Positions 49,922-61,696 of a stretch of 64,000 nucleotides of DNA are shown here, one piece after another. The stretch is from contig JAPFFF010000031.1 of assembly GCA_039105265.1 (NCBI GenBank), positions 1,178,001 through 1,242,000 on the forward strand, in the 5' to 3' direction. The notes under the pieces are model-generated. The model was not told where the DNA came from and did no database searches. It saw only the letters and a program-made list of their open reading frames with translations. The stretch is from Tritrichomonas musculus (Eukaryota; Parabasalia; Tritrichomonadida; Tritrichomonadidae). Every line of letters starts with the position of its first letter. Position 1 is the first letter of the stretch. The position numbers were made by a program, and so were the translations under genes.

Positions 49922-50148
49922 TTTTTTATTGAATTGCATAATTGAAATGTTCCTTCTAACTGATTTTCTGCCAATAAGGAGATTATTTATAAAATTGACA
50001 TTTGAATTTGCAGGAACAGAATAGAAATTGACATTATTTTTTATGAAATATCTGAAAAAGTTAGAAAATTTTTTTTAAAAAAATTTTTCCTTCAAAGTTC
50101 TTTCAAAAAGTGGAAAAAAATTTAAATATAAAAAATAGAATAAAATAT

Positions 50149-50155
50149 TCATTTT
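50149..50155 (+). promoter_or_regulatory. Initiator-like TCATTTT
   Basis: TCATTTT, 20 bases before the ATG at 50169, followed by AATAAAAG as at the other initiators in this window. Confidence 0.55.
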
Positions 50156-50168
50156 AATAAAAGTAGTC

Positions 50169-50690
50169 ATGTGTACATCAACAAAAATTTGGGAAGAAGA
50201 ATCGCCAATTGCTAGAAGTTTTCAAGATATTGTCGATTTATCAGAACATTCAGAACAATTAAATGGAAAAACTATTACTTTTGAAGGTATTATTATAGAA
50301 CCACAAATGGAAGAATATTTATATAAAATTGCACGTACAGAATATCTTGAAAAAATGATTTATAACAACTGTATCATTGATGAAGATAATATATATACAA
50401 TTTTTATTCCATCTTTCTATCAAGGCAACACATTTGGAATTATTAATTGCAACCTCAATACAGACCAAGTAAAAGAAGTTTTATTCCAATTATTAGATCC
50501 ATGTTGTAATGTTTCATTTGACTTTTCTAATAATAAATTAGGAGAAAATGGTTCTGAATTTTTGGAATATCTTTCCAAAAAAGTTATGGATGGCATTCAT
50601 TCATTAACTCTCAAAGACAATGGCTTTAAAGAAGAAGATATTTCCAATTTTATGAAGAAAAGAATTGATAACACTCCTGTTTACTTTTAA
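50169..50690 (+). CDS. Hypothetical protein with a leucine-rich-repeat-like C-terminus
   Basis: 173 residues. The C-terminal third (VSFDFSNNKLGENGSEFLEYL, then IHSLTLKDNGFKEEDI) has the spacing of ribonuclease-inhibitor-type leucine-rich repeats, though only about two units. The N-terminal part is unrecognised. It is preceded by a clear initiator, which supports a real gene. No membrane segment is seen; probably a cytosolic binding protein. Confidence 0.6.
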   Translation: MCTSTKIWEEESPIARSFQDIVDLSEHSEQLNGKTITFEGIIIEPQMEEYLYKIARTEYLEKMIYNNCIIDEDNIYTIFIPSFYQGNTFGIINCNLNTDQVKEVLFQLLDPCCNVSFDFSNNKLGENGSEFLEYLSKKVMDGIHSLTLKDNGFKEEDISNFMKKRIDNTPVYF

Positions 50691-51513
50691 TCCTTAAATA
50701 TAAAATGATAATTTTTTAAAAGTAAAATATTTATCAAATTAAAGATATATATACTGAGATTTTTTTTAAATATGAAATTGCACAATTTTTTTTATTTATT
50801 TATTTCCCATTTAAAATGCAAGAATGTTTTAGTTCTAAAATAATATCCATTTGATGATCTGGCTCGACGCTCATGATCATTTGACTTTTAGTGTCTTCAA
50901 AAGATGATGTTGGCCTTCCAAAATTAGCATGCTTGATTTTGTAGTGGAAGCTGATTTAATCTAGCATTTGAAATAATTATATAGCAAATAATCATGCCAA
51001 TTATCTTTTTTTAACATTCAATTTTATTACATGTTGATTCAATTTTTGAGCATCATACAAAGAGAGAGGCTTTTAGAGGAAGTGTGGGGAGAAAGTAAAG
51101 GAGTGAAAATAGTAGTGATAAAAAATTCAGATAAAAAGTTATTCATATGAACTTCTCGATCCCCAAAAATGAATAGAAAATTTTTATCTTCTTTATCGAT
51201 ATCTAATGAATAAAGAAATACAGAACGAATCTTTGTTCATGATATTAATGTAAAATTTATAATTGATAATTATATAAGGTCATAATTTGACCTTCCTATT
51301 TACTATTCACAATAAAAACACATTTAAAATTCATTACCCCCTGTTTCACTTTTGTAATGGAAAAATCCACTTTCGTAACAAAATTTTAATAAAATCAAAA
51401 ATTATTCAAAAAGTTTGGTAAAAATTTTGGCATGGAAAATTTTTGAAAGTTTTTTTAACATTTGAAAATATCGTGTAAAATTTTAAATACAAATAACATA
51501 GATAAAATTTCGA
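50691..51513. other. AT-rich spacer
   Basis: No gene is supported. A somewhat less AT-rich patch (GAGAGAGGCTTTTAGAGG, ~51060-51110) has no open frame of note. Confidence 0.45.
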
Positions 51514-52665
51514 ATGAACTTTAAAGAATATATACAAGAAAAGAAGAATCTCCAGAGCGTTCTTTTGGAATATCTTGAAGATGAATCAGAAGCAGATCAA
51601 AGCTATGATAATTTTCATAAAGTTATTAATGATCAACAAATCATTGAAAGCCAGCAAGAATTTAAATCATTATTATATCTAATAAATATTATTGGGAATC
51701 ATCATCACCGTTCTCATTATTTCATAAAAAAAATTGAAAAAATATTAGATCATTTCAAAGAAGATATCAAAAAATATTTGTCTAATTCAGAAATTTTCGA
51801 ATTTTTTAAATATAACAAACGAATACTTCTCTTTCTTATTGAAGAAAAAATTTTGGTAATTGATATGTACATTGCTTTACAAATTGCTTGCAATGAGTTT
51901 GTTGATCAAAAATATTCAGAATATTTTGCACCTGAAGTCAAACCATTCATCACTGATGAATTAATTGACAAACTTGGAGGACAAAAAGAAGAAACAGCAA
52001 AAGAACACGATAAATATTTTTTTGAAAAACGAAAAGAAGGTGAAAATGATGATTTTTTATGCAATTTAATTAGATTGGATAAAATTGATGAATTTGTTAC
52101 TTACGCTAATCAAACAAATTTGGCACTTAATTGTCATATTCATGGATCAATCTTTGAAACAAATCCACTTTTGTATCACAAAGAAATTAAACTCATTGAA
52201 TATGCATTGTTTTTTGGATCCATAAGAATTATCAAATACATGCATTTAAATGGAGTTGAATTACATAGAAGTATGTGGGAATATGCAATTCATAGTCAAA
52301 ATGGTGAAGCCATTAGATATCTTGAAGAAAATTATTCATCATCATATCCAAGTAATTATGATAATTGTAAATCATTTCTTATTGAATCAATTCGATGTCA
52401 TCATATTGATATTACAAATTATATCATTGACAATGTAATTAAAGAAGATGATCCAAAAATTAAAATTGAATATTATTACGATAATAGTTATTATCTATAT
52501 AGTTTTAAATATAACAATTATTGCTTCTTTCCAGAAAACGAAGAATACAAATACTTTCTTTTGAGATTAGCCGAATTCGATTATTACACGCTTGTTAGTC
52601 TTTATTTACAAGATAAAAGTATTAATTATGATATAAATGAGATTTTAAATACCAAAATTTTATAA
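51514..52665 (+). CDS. DUF3447-type ankyrin-family protein
   Basis: 383 residues. The N-terminal ~150 residues (YIQEKKNLQSVLLEYLED.., LFLIEEKILVIDMYIALQI) and the region ~190-300 (LCNLIRLDKIDEFVTY, ALFFGSIRIIKYMHLNG, SIRCHHIDITNYIID) match the helical DUF3447 layout that precedes ankyrin repeats in trichomonad proteins. The frame closes at 52663, just before an array of ankyrin units with spacers (52690-53770). The gene may thus have lost its repeat part through nonsense or frameshift changes, or the short form may be functional. Confidence 0.75.
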   Translation: MNFKEYIQEKKNLQSVLLEYLEDESEADQSYDNFHKVINDQQIIESQQEFKSLLYLINIIGNHHHRSHYFIKKIEKILDHFKEDIKKYLSNSEIFEFFKYNKRILLFLIEEKILVIDMYIALQIACNEFVDQKYSEYFAPEVKPFITDELIDKLGGQKEETAKEHDKYFFEKRKEGENDDFLCNLIRLDKIDEFVTYANQTNLALNCHIHGSIFETNPLLYHKEIKLIEYALFFGSIRIIKYMHLNGVELHRSMWEYAIHSQNGEAIRYLEENYSSSYPSNYDNCKSFLIESIRCHHIDITNYIIDNVIKEDDPKIKIEYYYDNSYYLYSFKYNNYCFFPENEEYKYFLLRLAEFDYYTLVSLYLQDKSINYDINEILNTKIL

Positions 52666-52689
52666 AATTCAAAATCAATATTTAATACC

Positions 52690-53771
52690 CATAATATTAT
52701 AAATAAAAATGATTATGGAATTAAATAGAAATTTTAATAATACGGCATTGATTCATTCAGCATATAATGGTTACACCGAAATTGTTCGATTATTAATAGC
52801 TCAAAAAGAAATTGATGTCAACATTAAAGACATTTTAAAATCCAAGTCATTTATTCTATCCAAATATTGTTTTTTTAATCATGTTTGGAAATATGATAAT
52901 TTATAATATTTCTTAAAAACATTTTAATAATACAGCATTGATTTATGCTGCATCCAAAGGTTTTATTGAAATTGTTCGATTATTATTAACAAATGATAAA
53001 ATTGATGTCAATATAAAAAACATTATAAATTGACTGCATTCATGAAATTCAAATCTGACTTTTTTTTCATTATGTTTCGGATTTAAACAATTTATGGAAT
53101 TTAAAATTAGAATATTTAATCATTCAGCGTTGATTTGTGCTGCAACTTATGATAAAACAGAAATCGTTCGAATATTATTGGAAAATAACTGCACTGATGT
53201 TAATATAAAAGACATTTTAAAATGGAAGTTTTTATAACATTCGTGTCTAATTTTTTTCATTATATTCAAATGTTCAAAGTTTTATGGAATTTAATAAAAA
53301 AAAAATTTAATAGCACGGCATTAATTTGTGCTGCAACTGGAGGCCATATTAATATTGTTAAAGAATTGCTAAAGCAACAATATATTGATACAAACATAAA
53401 AGACATTTTGAATTATATTTATTCATAACATTGATTCCAAAATTTTCATGGTATTAATGCATGCAAATATTTTGTGGAATTTATTCGAAATATTAATAAT
53501 ACAGCATTGATTTGTGCTGCAAGTAGAGGTCATACAGAAATAGTTCGGTTATTTTTGGTACATGGAGGCACTGATATCAATATTAAAAACATTTATCATT
53601 CATAAATTTTGATGCAATTTTAATCCTATTTTTTTCATCATATTTTACAATGATACAATTTATGATATTCAAAATGATTTGGTTTATGAAACTGCCATAA
53701 CTTATGCGAGAAAAAATAATTATCAAGATATTATTGACCTTTTATTAGAAAGTCCAAATAACACAAGCTAA
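52690..53771 (+). repeat. Array of ~190-bp units: one ankyrin repeat plus ~88-bp spacer
   Basis: Five ankyrin repeats of ~34 codons start at corresponding positions 52742, 52932, 53124, 53315 and 53500 (FNNTALI...EIVRLLL...IDVNIKDI), a spacing of 185-192 bases. Each ends in NIKDI/NIKNI and is followed by ~88 AT-rich bases that share TTTTTCATTATAT and TATGGAATTTA and contain stops in most frames. A non-canonical end (YETAITYARKNNYQDIIDLLL) closes at 53769. The spacers interrupt the protein at the same point each time. They lack the trichomonad intron signals GTATGT and ACTAACACACAG. Most likely a decayed higher-order repeat extension of the gene at 51514. Confidence 0.75.
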
Positions 53772-55360
53772 TATTTTTAAATCATTTATCATAAATAAAA
53801 AACAAGTAAATTTATATAATAATGACTTTTTTTTATATTAATATTACAATTATTATATATTTTAAATAGAGACTTATCAAAATTATTTTTAATTTTAAAA
53901 TTCCAACGATATTTTGCATTAAATGTATTTATTAGAAAAAATACTAGTAATTCAATTAAATTGAGTTTTTTCAGATAATAACTTTTTGGCCAAAAAGAAT
54001 TACATTTGCAAAAAAGTTGTCATCTTTTGAAAAAATTAATTTTTTCACAAAAAAAATTCTTTTGTTTCAATTTGCAATTTTTTTGAAATAACTTTTTTTA
54101 TTGATTACAAAAAGTATTTGCCATTTAAATATCTTTTTTAAAATAATTTTTTTTTGTGCAAATATAACTTTAAAAAATTAAAGAAATTGCTCATATTATG
54201 ATTACAAATTATTTGCAATTATTTTTAAATGCTTTTATTCATAAATTAGATGTAATTATGAGTAAAAATTGATATAACTTTATTGTTGCTGTGAGGTTTG
54301 CAGGATATGTGCTCTACAAATATGTAAAATAGAAATAAAATATTTCAAAAGAAAAAAATTATTGTTCATAAGAGATTGCTATGATTGGTTGTCGTGCTCA
54401 CATATTATTGTACTTTCTTAGAAACAAAGAAGTTGTTCTTTTTTATTTCCAAAGTTTTATTAAAATATTGATAACCTTGAATATTTTTATTATTGGTTTT
54501 TGTAAATAGTATATTGTAATTTACGCAAAAAAAATTTGTTTTAAAATTATTTTTTTTTATAACAAAAACCATTGCAAATATGCAACAACAAGTTTTTTCA
54601 AAATTATATTTATTTTTGAAATAAATCAATTTATTCAAAATTTTATCGATTTTTTGTTTTCACTTCAAAATAATCGTAAAAAATTGTTATTTTAAAAAAC
54701 AAATATTTTTTTAAATAGAGATTTCTTTTGCGTTTTTTCAGGATTTTTTAAAATTAAATTGTTTTTAATATATAAATCATGGAATTTTAAAAAAGCTAAG
54801 ACTTTTTCCTTAGTCTCTAATATATAGAAATATATTTGGATATTTTTTGGTTCAATGATTTTAATGATCAAATTCATCATTGTATGATTATTTTGTTGAT
54901 ATTCATCATAAATATATTATAATTATAAAACTATTATTACATTTTACAGATATCAACTTCATTTATGCTTAATATAAGATATAGAAATATAATTTTGTTT
55001 ATTTTTAAAATAACATTAGAAATTATATAATAATCTAATAATCGAATAATAGTCATTATATAATCATTTTAGTCATAAAATATAATTTAATTTTTCAAAT
55101 TATGTGTCATAAAACATTAATTAACTTGGAAATTATCTATGAAATCTAATATCATTGTGTCACAAATTACTATTTAATTTTTCAGATCATTTGTCATGAA
55201 AAACTAATTAAAATTTCAATGTCACAAAATACAATCGAATGAAATCATTTAAACCACTGATTTTATCATATTCTCATATAGAATAAATAGAGAATTAATA
55301 TTTCTTCATTAAATTGGTTTTTATTGAATTAAAAAAAAAAAGAAAATAGAAAAACCAATT
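53772..55360. other. AT-rich spacer
   Basis: No gene is supported in about 1.6 kb. Several short ORFs of Phe/Lys/Asn composition on the minus strand (54405-54880) reflect the AT-rich DNA. A run of imperfect words built on AATTTTTTT and AAAAAGT is seen around 53990-54170. Confidence 0.5.
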
Positions 55361-56692
55361 TTATTTCTGATCGTTTTCACCTTCGCTAGCAGATCCTTGC
55401 TTGGCTTTCTTTTTACGAATTACAATTATGACGACTACGATAACTATTGCGATAACAACAACAACTGCTACGACAATTCCAACAATCATTCCAACATTAG
55501 ATTTACCTTTAGATTTTGAACCTGAGCCATCTGGCTTATTCTGAAGTTGATACTCGTATGAATCTTCAGGGGTTATTTTTAATGAACTTCCTTCAGATGG
55601 ACTGAAACTATATTTTTCTTTATCATAAGTTAATGTAACTTTCGGCTTATTATTTTCTTCTACATTTTCCCATCCATTCAATGTAATTTCTATTGGATTA
55701 GAAGAGAGTTGCTTTGACATTGGACTATCTGTTGATGGTTCTTCCATCACTGAAATATTTAGTCCTGGCAAATTCTCGGGATTAACTCCATCTTCTAAAG
55801 TAATTACAATATTAGTTACTTCAGATATTACATTAAAAATGGACATATGTTCATATGGAATTGAAGCCAATTTTTGTTCTTGAGAATATCTTGTATAATT
55901 AATATCAATACTTTTATTTGTATAGATTACCTCGTACTTTTTAACATCACGAAAATCTGGAATATAAGAAAATTGATCTACATCATATTTGATGTTCCTC
56001 ATATTATCATCATATTGATTCTTACTAACAAGAAAGAAATTTGTTTTTATTTGTTTTGAATCGCTACTTACCCGAGAATTGAGCAAATACAATGAATGTA
56101 TGTTCAAATCATCATTGATAATTTTAATACTGGCACCACTTATACTAAGAAAAGAAACTTTTTCTTTAATATTTCCATTAAGAGGCAAAATATCATTATC
56201 TGATGCTTCAATATTTTTATTATTGTTGATTTCTTGAGTGCTAATGAAACTGATTTTGTTTTTCAAAGACTTGTAAAATTGCATTTTGTCCATTTTTTTG
56301 AAATTTGATGGTTTAGAATAATATAAGTTAACTTTCATTTGACTTTTCAAATGAGAGAAATCTAGTTCATCCATATCACTACCTTCTATATATAAGTATT
56401 CAGTGGCTTTGGAAACACCTGAAAGGAAATTATTAAAGTTTGATCCATCTGAATATTTGTATTCAATTAGTGAGCTCAAAAGCGCAATACAGTCATCATA
56501 ATCCATTCTATCTTGTGGATCAAAAGCGTCGCTACTCCAATATTCACATCTTTTAACTTTATTATCTTTTCTATCTCTGTTATAGTCATCAGCATCTTTT
56601 TGCGAGAAACCAGAGCCAACTAAAATGCAAGTAAGTTTGGGATACTTATACTCTTTTGATAAAACTAGGAAAGGTAGGAATATGCTTAGCAT
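55361..56692 (-). CDS. Single-pass surface protein with short cytoplasmic tail
   Basis: 443 residues. The N-terminus MLSIFLPFLVLSKEYKYP is a likely signal peptide. Residues ~17-390 are an unrecognised extracellular part with strand-rich stretches and repeated Tyr/Lys/Ser. A Gly/Ser/Lys linker (DGSGSKSKGKSN) leads to a strong membrane helix of Val/Ile (VGMIVGIVVAVVVVIAIVIV), then basic KKKAK and an acidic tail. This is the standard build of trichomonad surface proteins. No adhesion domain was recognised, though the sequence before the linker could form an Ig-like strand domain. Confidence 0.75.
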   Translation of the reverse strand: MLSIFLPFLVLSKEYKYPKLTCILVGSGFSQKDADDYNRDRKDNKVKRCEYWSSDAFDPQDRMDYDDCIALLSSLIEYKYSDGSNFNNFLSGVSKATEYLYIEGSDMDELDFSHLKSQMKVNLYYSKPSNFKKMDKMQFYKSLKNKISFISTQEINNNKNIEASDNDILPLNGNIKEKVSFLSISGASIKIINDDLNIHSLYLLNSRVSSDSKQIKTNFFLVSKNQYDDNMRNIKYDVDQFSYIPDFRDVKKYEVIYTNKSIDINYTRYSQEQKLASIPYEHMSIFNVISEVTNIVITLEDGVNPENLPGLNISVMEEPSTDSPMSKQLSSNPIEITLNGWENVEENNKPKVTLTYDKEKYSFSPSEGSSLKITPEDSYEYQLQNKPDGSGSKSKGKSNVGMIVGIVVAVVVVIAIVIVVVIIVIRKKKAKQGSASEGENDQK

Positions 56693-57836
56693 ATATCAAT
56701 TATCTTATTGGTTTTTCAAAGCTCTATTCAATATTTACAATGCTTTCAAAAAGTTCTTAATATGCTTATACATGATATTTATAATATTTAATGATTAATA
56801 TATTAACCACTAACTATTTATGAAAATATAAATGTTAAACGGTTGATATTATATTTTTTATTTAATTGAAATTAAACGGTTTATCAATAGAAAGCATAAT
56901 GTTTATTTGAGAGAACATTATAAATATTGAGAGAAATATATTTTAACGCAGGTGATGTCATGAAATCACAAATTCTCAGAATTTTTTGTGTATTTAAAAA
57001 AATAAATCTTTCAATTGTTCGACCTTTTCAGATAAAAGTTCGATAATTCAATTATAAAAGGGATATTTTAAAAATTTTCTAGAGTCGAAGATAATAGAAA
57101 ATATGAATTTGTTGGAACAAAAAGACAGTTTAAATTTTGGTAGACAGATTTTAATGGAAATGAAATAAAACCTGGTAATTTTGCTCTTTTATTAATATCG
57201 ATTATTTAATATGATAATATAATTATATTTATAATTATCAATAAAATATCAACTGTTTATTAAAAAAAGTAATAAATACACTGAAATTTCATTTGATATT
57301 TGATTATTGCATATAGGCTTGTTATTCTGATATCAATTATCAGGGTTGGCACTTTTTTTAACTCAGATAATCGATAATAAAATGCTATCGATTGGAGCTT
57401 TTAATTGATGAATTCGATTATCAAGTATGAAATGTGATACAAAAACAATATTCTTTTGATATCGAATCTTTATTAATCGAAATTAATGTCTGAAAAAAAA
57501 TTTAAAAATAGTACTATTTTTATAATTTCACGAGAATTTTACTTTTTTGACTTTTTATTAGCTTTTTAGAATAAGTTCAACACTATCCCTTTCGGCCGTA
57601 TGCCGTAATTGAAGATTTTTTTATGTAAAGTATTCAAAAAGTTGCACTTTTGCCGTGTGCCGTAGAAATTTTGTAAAATAAACTATTCAATGAACGACCA
57701 AATTTTGGGATAACTTTGGGATAACACTTTTTCTAGGAAAAAAATTTTGGGATAACTTTGGGATAACTTTTAAAATTTTGGATAAATTTCCGAGCTTAAA
57801 TTATTGATATCGAAAATCGAGACTTAACAAGCCTAA
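56693..57836. other. AT-rich spacer with small repeats
   Basis: No gene is supported. GCCGTATGCCGTAATTG (57596) and GCCGTGTGCCGTAG (57653) are related words flanking an AAAAAGTTGCACTTTT palindrome (57636). ATTTTGGGATAAC with an added TTTGGGATAAC occurs twice near 57705-57770. Confidence 0.5.
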
Positions 57837-59320
57837 TTGCATATATAGTTGGTGGACATAATTCTGTTTTGGAGACATAATTATGTTTTCACATCATTTC
57901 TATATATTCAAATTGGACTTTTAAAAAAACAATTGTAGAACAATTAATATCATATTGGATACATTCTATTCCCAGATTTTCATTCACTTTTATCAAACTA
58001 AATTTGATCATAAATATGATATCGAATTTTTAATTTCTGAATATTTTTTTATTATTTGAAAAAAAATTATAATTTACTTTTTATCTATATTTAAAATGTA
58101 TCATTTTTATTTATTGAAATAAAATAGATAATTAGAAAAAATGGTTTCATTTTCATTTCACTACTCAAAAAACTCATTTCATATCACATTTCATGCTTTT
58201 ACCATAAAAAAAAGGTTGTTTTAATTTGCTCTAACATAGTTATTATTTTAGAATATAATGTATATATTATATTTTAGAAAAAAATTTATTGAAATAATAA
58301 TTATATAAAACGAAAAAGTGTTTTCAAAATATGACAAAAATCATTCATACAAAATTACTAATTTTTAAAAATGAGTTTATTTTATTTCAAATTAGATGCA
58401 GTATTAATCATCTATATGATGCATATAATATATTAAATATAATAATATGGTTGAAAAAGAATCAATCTTGGAAAAATTTCATTTTTCTTTTTTTCATTCA
58501 AAATCATTCATAAATCACTCATGCATAATTGATATGATTTCAGAATTACATTATTTGATAACACATACAATGAAATATATTATTAATCCTCTAAAAATCA
58601 TTGTTGCCCATCAAGATTTCAGGTTTTTCTAAGAAATATATAAATTTCACTTTTTTATTTTTTCTATTATAATAGCATTAAAAATAGCAATTAATCAATA
58701 AATATTAGGTAAGTATAGAAGAACTATTAAAATAATGAAAATAATTTCTCAATGTCTAAAATTGAAAGTCTTTTTAAGTTATTTCAGAAGTTACTCTTTT
58801 TCATTAAGGTAATAGATCTTGAGTAGAACCGCCAATTTTATTCTTTCAATATCATTATACTATATGCATTATATCAAATATTTAAATAAAAATTTAAAAG
58901 TTTTTATTTTTTATTGGAAAAAAACAAAAAAGTGATATGATTTTTAACTTTATTTTGTGCATCAAAATTTTCTTATATGAAAGTTTTTAGATATCAATTA
59001 TCTGACAAAATTATATCATTACTGATTATGAATTAATGATATTATTATTAAATCCTAAGTTTCAATTATTGAGAATAAAATAAGCATTTTGACTTTTTTT
59101 TACATTAATGGCAAAATTTCATATAAATCACAAATATAATCGCTCATTTAATTAAATAATGATGTACATAAAATACATTAATAAAGTATATAATATTATC
59201 AAATTATTTTTAAAAAGTATTGAGAAAAATGTGTTTTATTTTTGTGTACCATTCAAAAAGTTGAGCAAACATGATTATGTCCCAAAAACATAATTATGTC
59301 CACCAACTATATATATGCAA
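57837..59320. mobile_element. Possible non-autonomous transposon with ~53-bp imperfect inverted repeats
   Basis: The left arm 57837-57889 and right arm 59267-59320 are imperfect reverse complements (TTGCATATATA...GTTGGTGGACATAAT, then CATAATTATG/CATAATCATG). Mismatches are few and the ends coincide. The 1.4-kb interior has no transposase, only short ORFs at 58331 and 58447. No convincing target duplication was found. It may be a MITE-like element or simply two copies of a dispersed repeat in opposite orientation. Confidence 0.5.
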
Positions 59321-59578
59321 AAAAATTTTAAATAATCAAGATTTCTGATAAAGACATCTATAGCATCCAAGTTTTTTGATTTTTTCTTTGCCTTTCTCCA
59401 TTTTTAATAATATTAATTATATATTTTTTAAAATTATATAATTTTTAATATATTATTTAAATAAAAAAATCACATTTTAATCGATTTTAGTATAGATAAA
59501 AACTTTATAAATATTAACAAAGTTTATTCATCCCTTGAGTTTTGGACTTTGGCCATGTCTATATAATTAATAATATAA

Positions 59579-61696
59579 TTATTTTACTTCTTGTTGAGGA
59601 TTTTGTGCATTTTTTATGCTTCGCAATTTTTCTTGATTTCTAAAGATATTAATATTTCTTGGTGTTTGAGCGAGGATTCTTCTTACGCCTAAAATTTTTT
59701 CGTCTTCACCAGGATAATCTGGATAACGAACATAATTGAATCCGTTTTCTCTTTTAATCAAGATTGCCTCATAAATATCATATTGATTTTTATCAATTAC
59801 AAATATTTTGTCATTTTTACGTAATTGAGTCTTATGTGAATAATCAAAGTTTGGAACTTTATCAGAAAAAATTCGCACATTATTCATAACAGCAGCATTG
59901 TTATTATTATTGTTAGTATTATGGTTATTCTCCAACAAAACAATATTATCATTATTATCATCATTCTTATTTGTTCCTTCTTCAACTATATTCAATTGAA
60001 GGTCTTCAATCTGATAATTAATTTTACATTCGTTATTCGTGTATGAAAAACTGATTTCTTTGATATCTTCTTTTGTAAACCCATCTTCTAGTTTTTTTAA
60101 AAATTTTTGTTTAATAATTTCGTATTGCAAAAAGACTTGATTCTTTTCTCTTGGTGCAATTTTCTTTTTGAATTCGAATATGAACGATTTTGGACATTTT
60201 TCAGTATTCAATGATTTTAATGCAAAATAAAAAATACCATCTTCGTTATTTTCACTTAAAATAACATAAAAGTCTTTTCTAATATGCGCTGTTAAACCAA
60301 GAGCAAATAGGTGAAAAATGGAATCTTTTTGGTATGTACAAAAAATTAAATTTATGAAATTATTCATAAATTTTTCAATACTAATCAAATTCTCTGTCAA
60401 AAGTGCATCAACAAACTTATTCATAAAAAAATTATTAGTTCTAAACCATTCATTTATTATTCCAGAAAAAGCTTCAATGATTTCTTCATTTGGAATTTTT
60501 AAATTGCAGACAATTCTCGAACCATCTTCTAAATCATCAACTTTTTGAGAGGTTAAATAGCCGATTGATAAAAGGAATGCCCAAAAGTTTTCCTCACTTT
60601 TATCATTGTAATTCTCAATCAGATTATTTTCTTTTAATTCTTTCTGAATAGTTTCTCTTTGAATCAAACGGATAATGTCATCCTTTTCACTAATTTGGCA
60701 ATGAATTAAGAGTTCTTTAATGAATTCATTGTTTGAATTCATGAATGAATAAGTCAAAAACCGATTTGAGTTATTGAAAAAGTGAGAAACTGAATTAGGA
60801 TTAAATATATGAAAATCTTTTAATTCTCCGAAAGTATAACCGTCATACCACCTTTCAATTTCCTCACTTTTTGAATTGATTTGAAAAAAATTGGTTAACT
60901 TTACAACTTCATTTTTTGTGAAGCCAAAACAATCACTATACTTACCAGATGTCATTGTGTAAACATTGATATTGTTGAGGCCACTAAAAGTAGATGAAAG
61001 TGGAATATTCAGCACGCCTGTCATCAGTCCTTTCAGCATGAATTTGTTGTTTTTAAATGTTGCAGAAATGAAGCTCATGAAAAAATCGTTGACTTCAGAA
61101 AACGATTCATTTGATCGATTCTGAATTATATTTTGTGTGTATATTGAGTCGTAGTTGTCGAGAAGAATAATTGACTCTTTATTGTTGTAAACTTTACTTA
61201 AGAAATTACAGAGGCATTGAATTGAATTGACTGCAAAATGATCGTTCATTTGATACGTAATTGAATCAATGAATTTTTTCTCTGTAATGTCAAGATTTTC
61301 TGATTCCAGCATGTCCTTCTTGAAAATTAGGTATGTCTGCCATATCTTCATCTTCACTTGATCTTTGATTGACTCCGAATCACCTCGCTTCATGTCACCA
61401 AAATTGAGATGTATAACCGGAAATTGGCCTTGATGGCACATAACGTGCTCTTTCTCGGAAATGAAAAGGTCTTTGAAAAGATATTGAGTGTTAACATATT
61501 GATTGGAAAAGAAATAATCAACCATGCTCATTATTAACGATTTTCCAAAACATCTGGGACGTGTAATTATTGTAACCTTATCGTTCGATTCCCACCATTC
61601 TTTTATAAAATAGGTTTTATCTATATAAATTAGATTTTTGTTTTCTCGAAGTTGTTTAAAGTCTTCTTGGCCTACGGGCATAGAAATCATGCTCAT
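59579..61696 (-). CDS. AAA-ATPase-like protein with PD-(D/E)XK nuclease-like domain
   Basis: 705 residues. The start matches the AAA-ATPase_like family: MPVGQEDFKQLRENKNLIYIDKT followed by a P-loop-like RPRCFGKSL (~48-56). A long helical middle follows. Near ~480-560 is a PD-(D/E)XK-like core (GIFYFALKS.., then FIFEFKKK) as in the PDDEXK_9 partner domain. The last ~130 residues, with an Asn-rich stretch (NNDDNNDNI, NHNTNNNNNN), are an addition of unknown role. The family is common in Bacteroidetes and trichomonads; its function is unproven, but DNA or mobile-element defence has been proposed for relatives. The Walker A Lys is present. Confidence 0.82.
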   Translation of the reverse strand: MSMISMPVGQEDFKQLRENKNLIYIDKTYFIKEWWESNDKVTIITRPRCFGKSLIMSMVDYFFSNQYVNTQYLFKDLFISEKEHVMCHQGQFPVIHLNFGDMKRGDSESIKDQVKMKIWQTYLIFKKDMLESENLDITEKKFIDSITYQMNDHFAVNSIQCLCNFLSKVYNNKESIILLDNYDSIYTQNIIQNRSNESFSEVNDFFMSFISATFKNNKFMLKGLMTGVLNIPLSSTFSGLNNINVYTMTSGKYSDCFGFTKNEVVKLTNFFQINSKSEEIERWYDGYTFGELKDFHIFNPNSVSHFFNNSNRFLTYSFMNSNNEFIKELLIHCQISEKDDIIRLIQRETIQKELKENNLIENYNDKSEENFWAFLLSIGYLTSQKVDDLEDGSRIVCNLKIPNEEIIEAFSGIINEWFRTNNFFMNKFVDALLTENLISIEKFMNNFINLIFCTYQKDSIFHLFALGLTAHIRKDFYVILSENNEDGIFYFALKSLNTEKCPKSFIFEFKKKIAPREKNQVFLQYEIIKQKFLKKLEDGFTKEDIKEISFSYTNNECKINYQIEDLQLNIVEEGTNKNDDNNDNIVLLENNHNTNNNNNNAAVMNNVRIFSDKVPNFDYSHKTQLRKNDKIFVIDKNQYDIYEAILIKRENGFNYVRYPDYPGEDEKILGVRRILAQTPRNINIFRNQEKLRSIKNAQNPQQEVK

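Noticed and set aside
52690-53771. Spliceosomal introns between ankyrin repeats
   Set aside because: Spacers do not begin GT, and the trichomonad 5' GTATGT and 3' ACTAACACACAG signals are absent.
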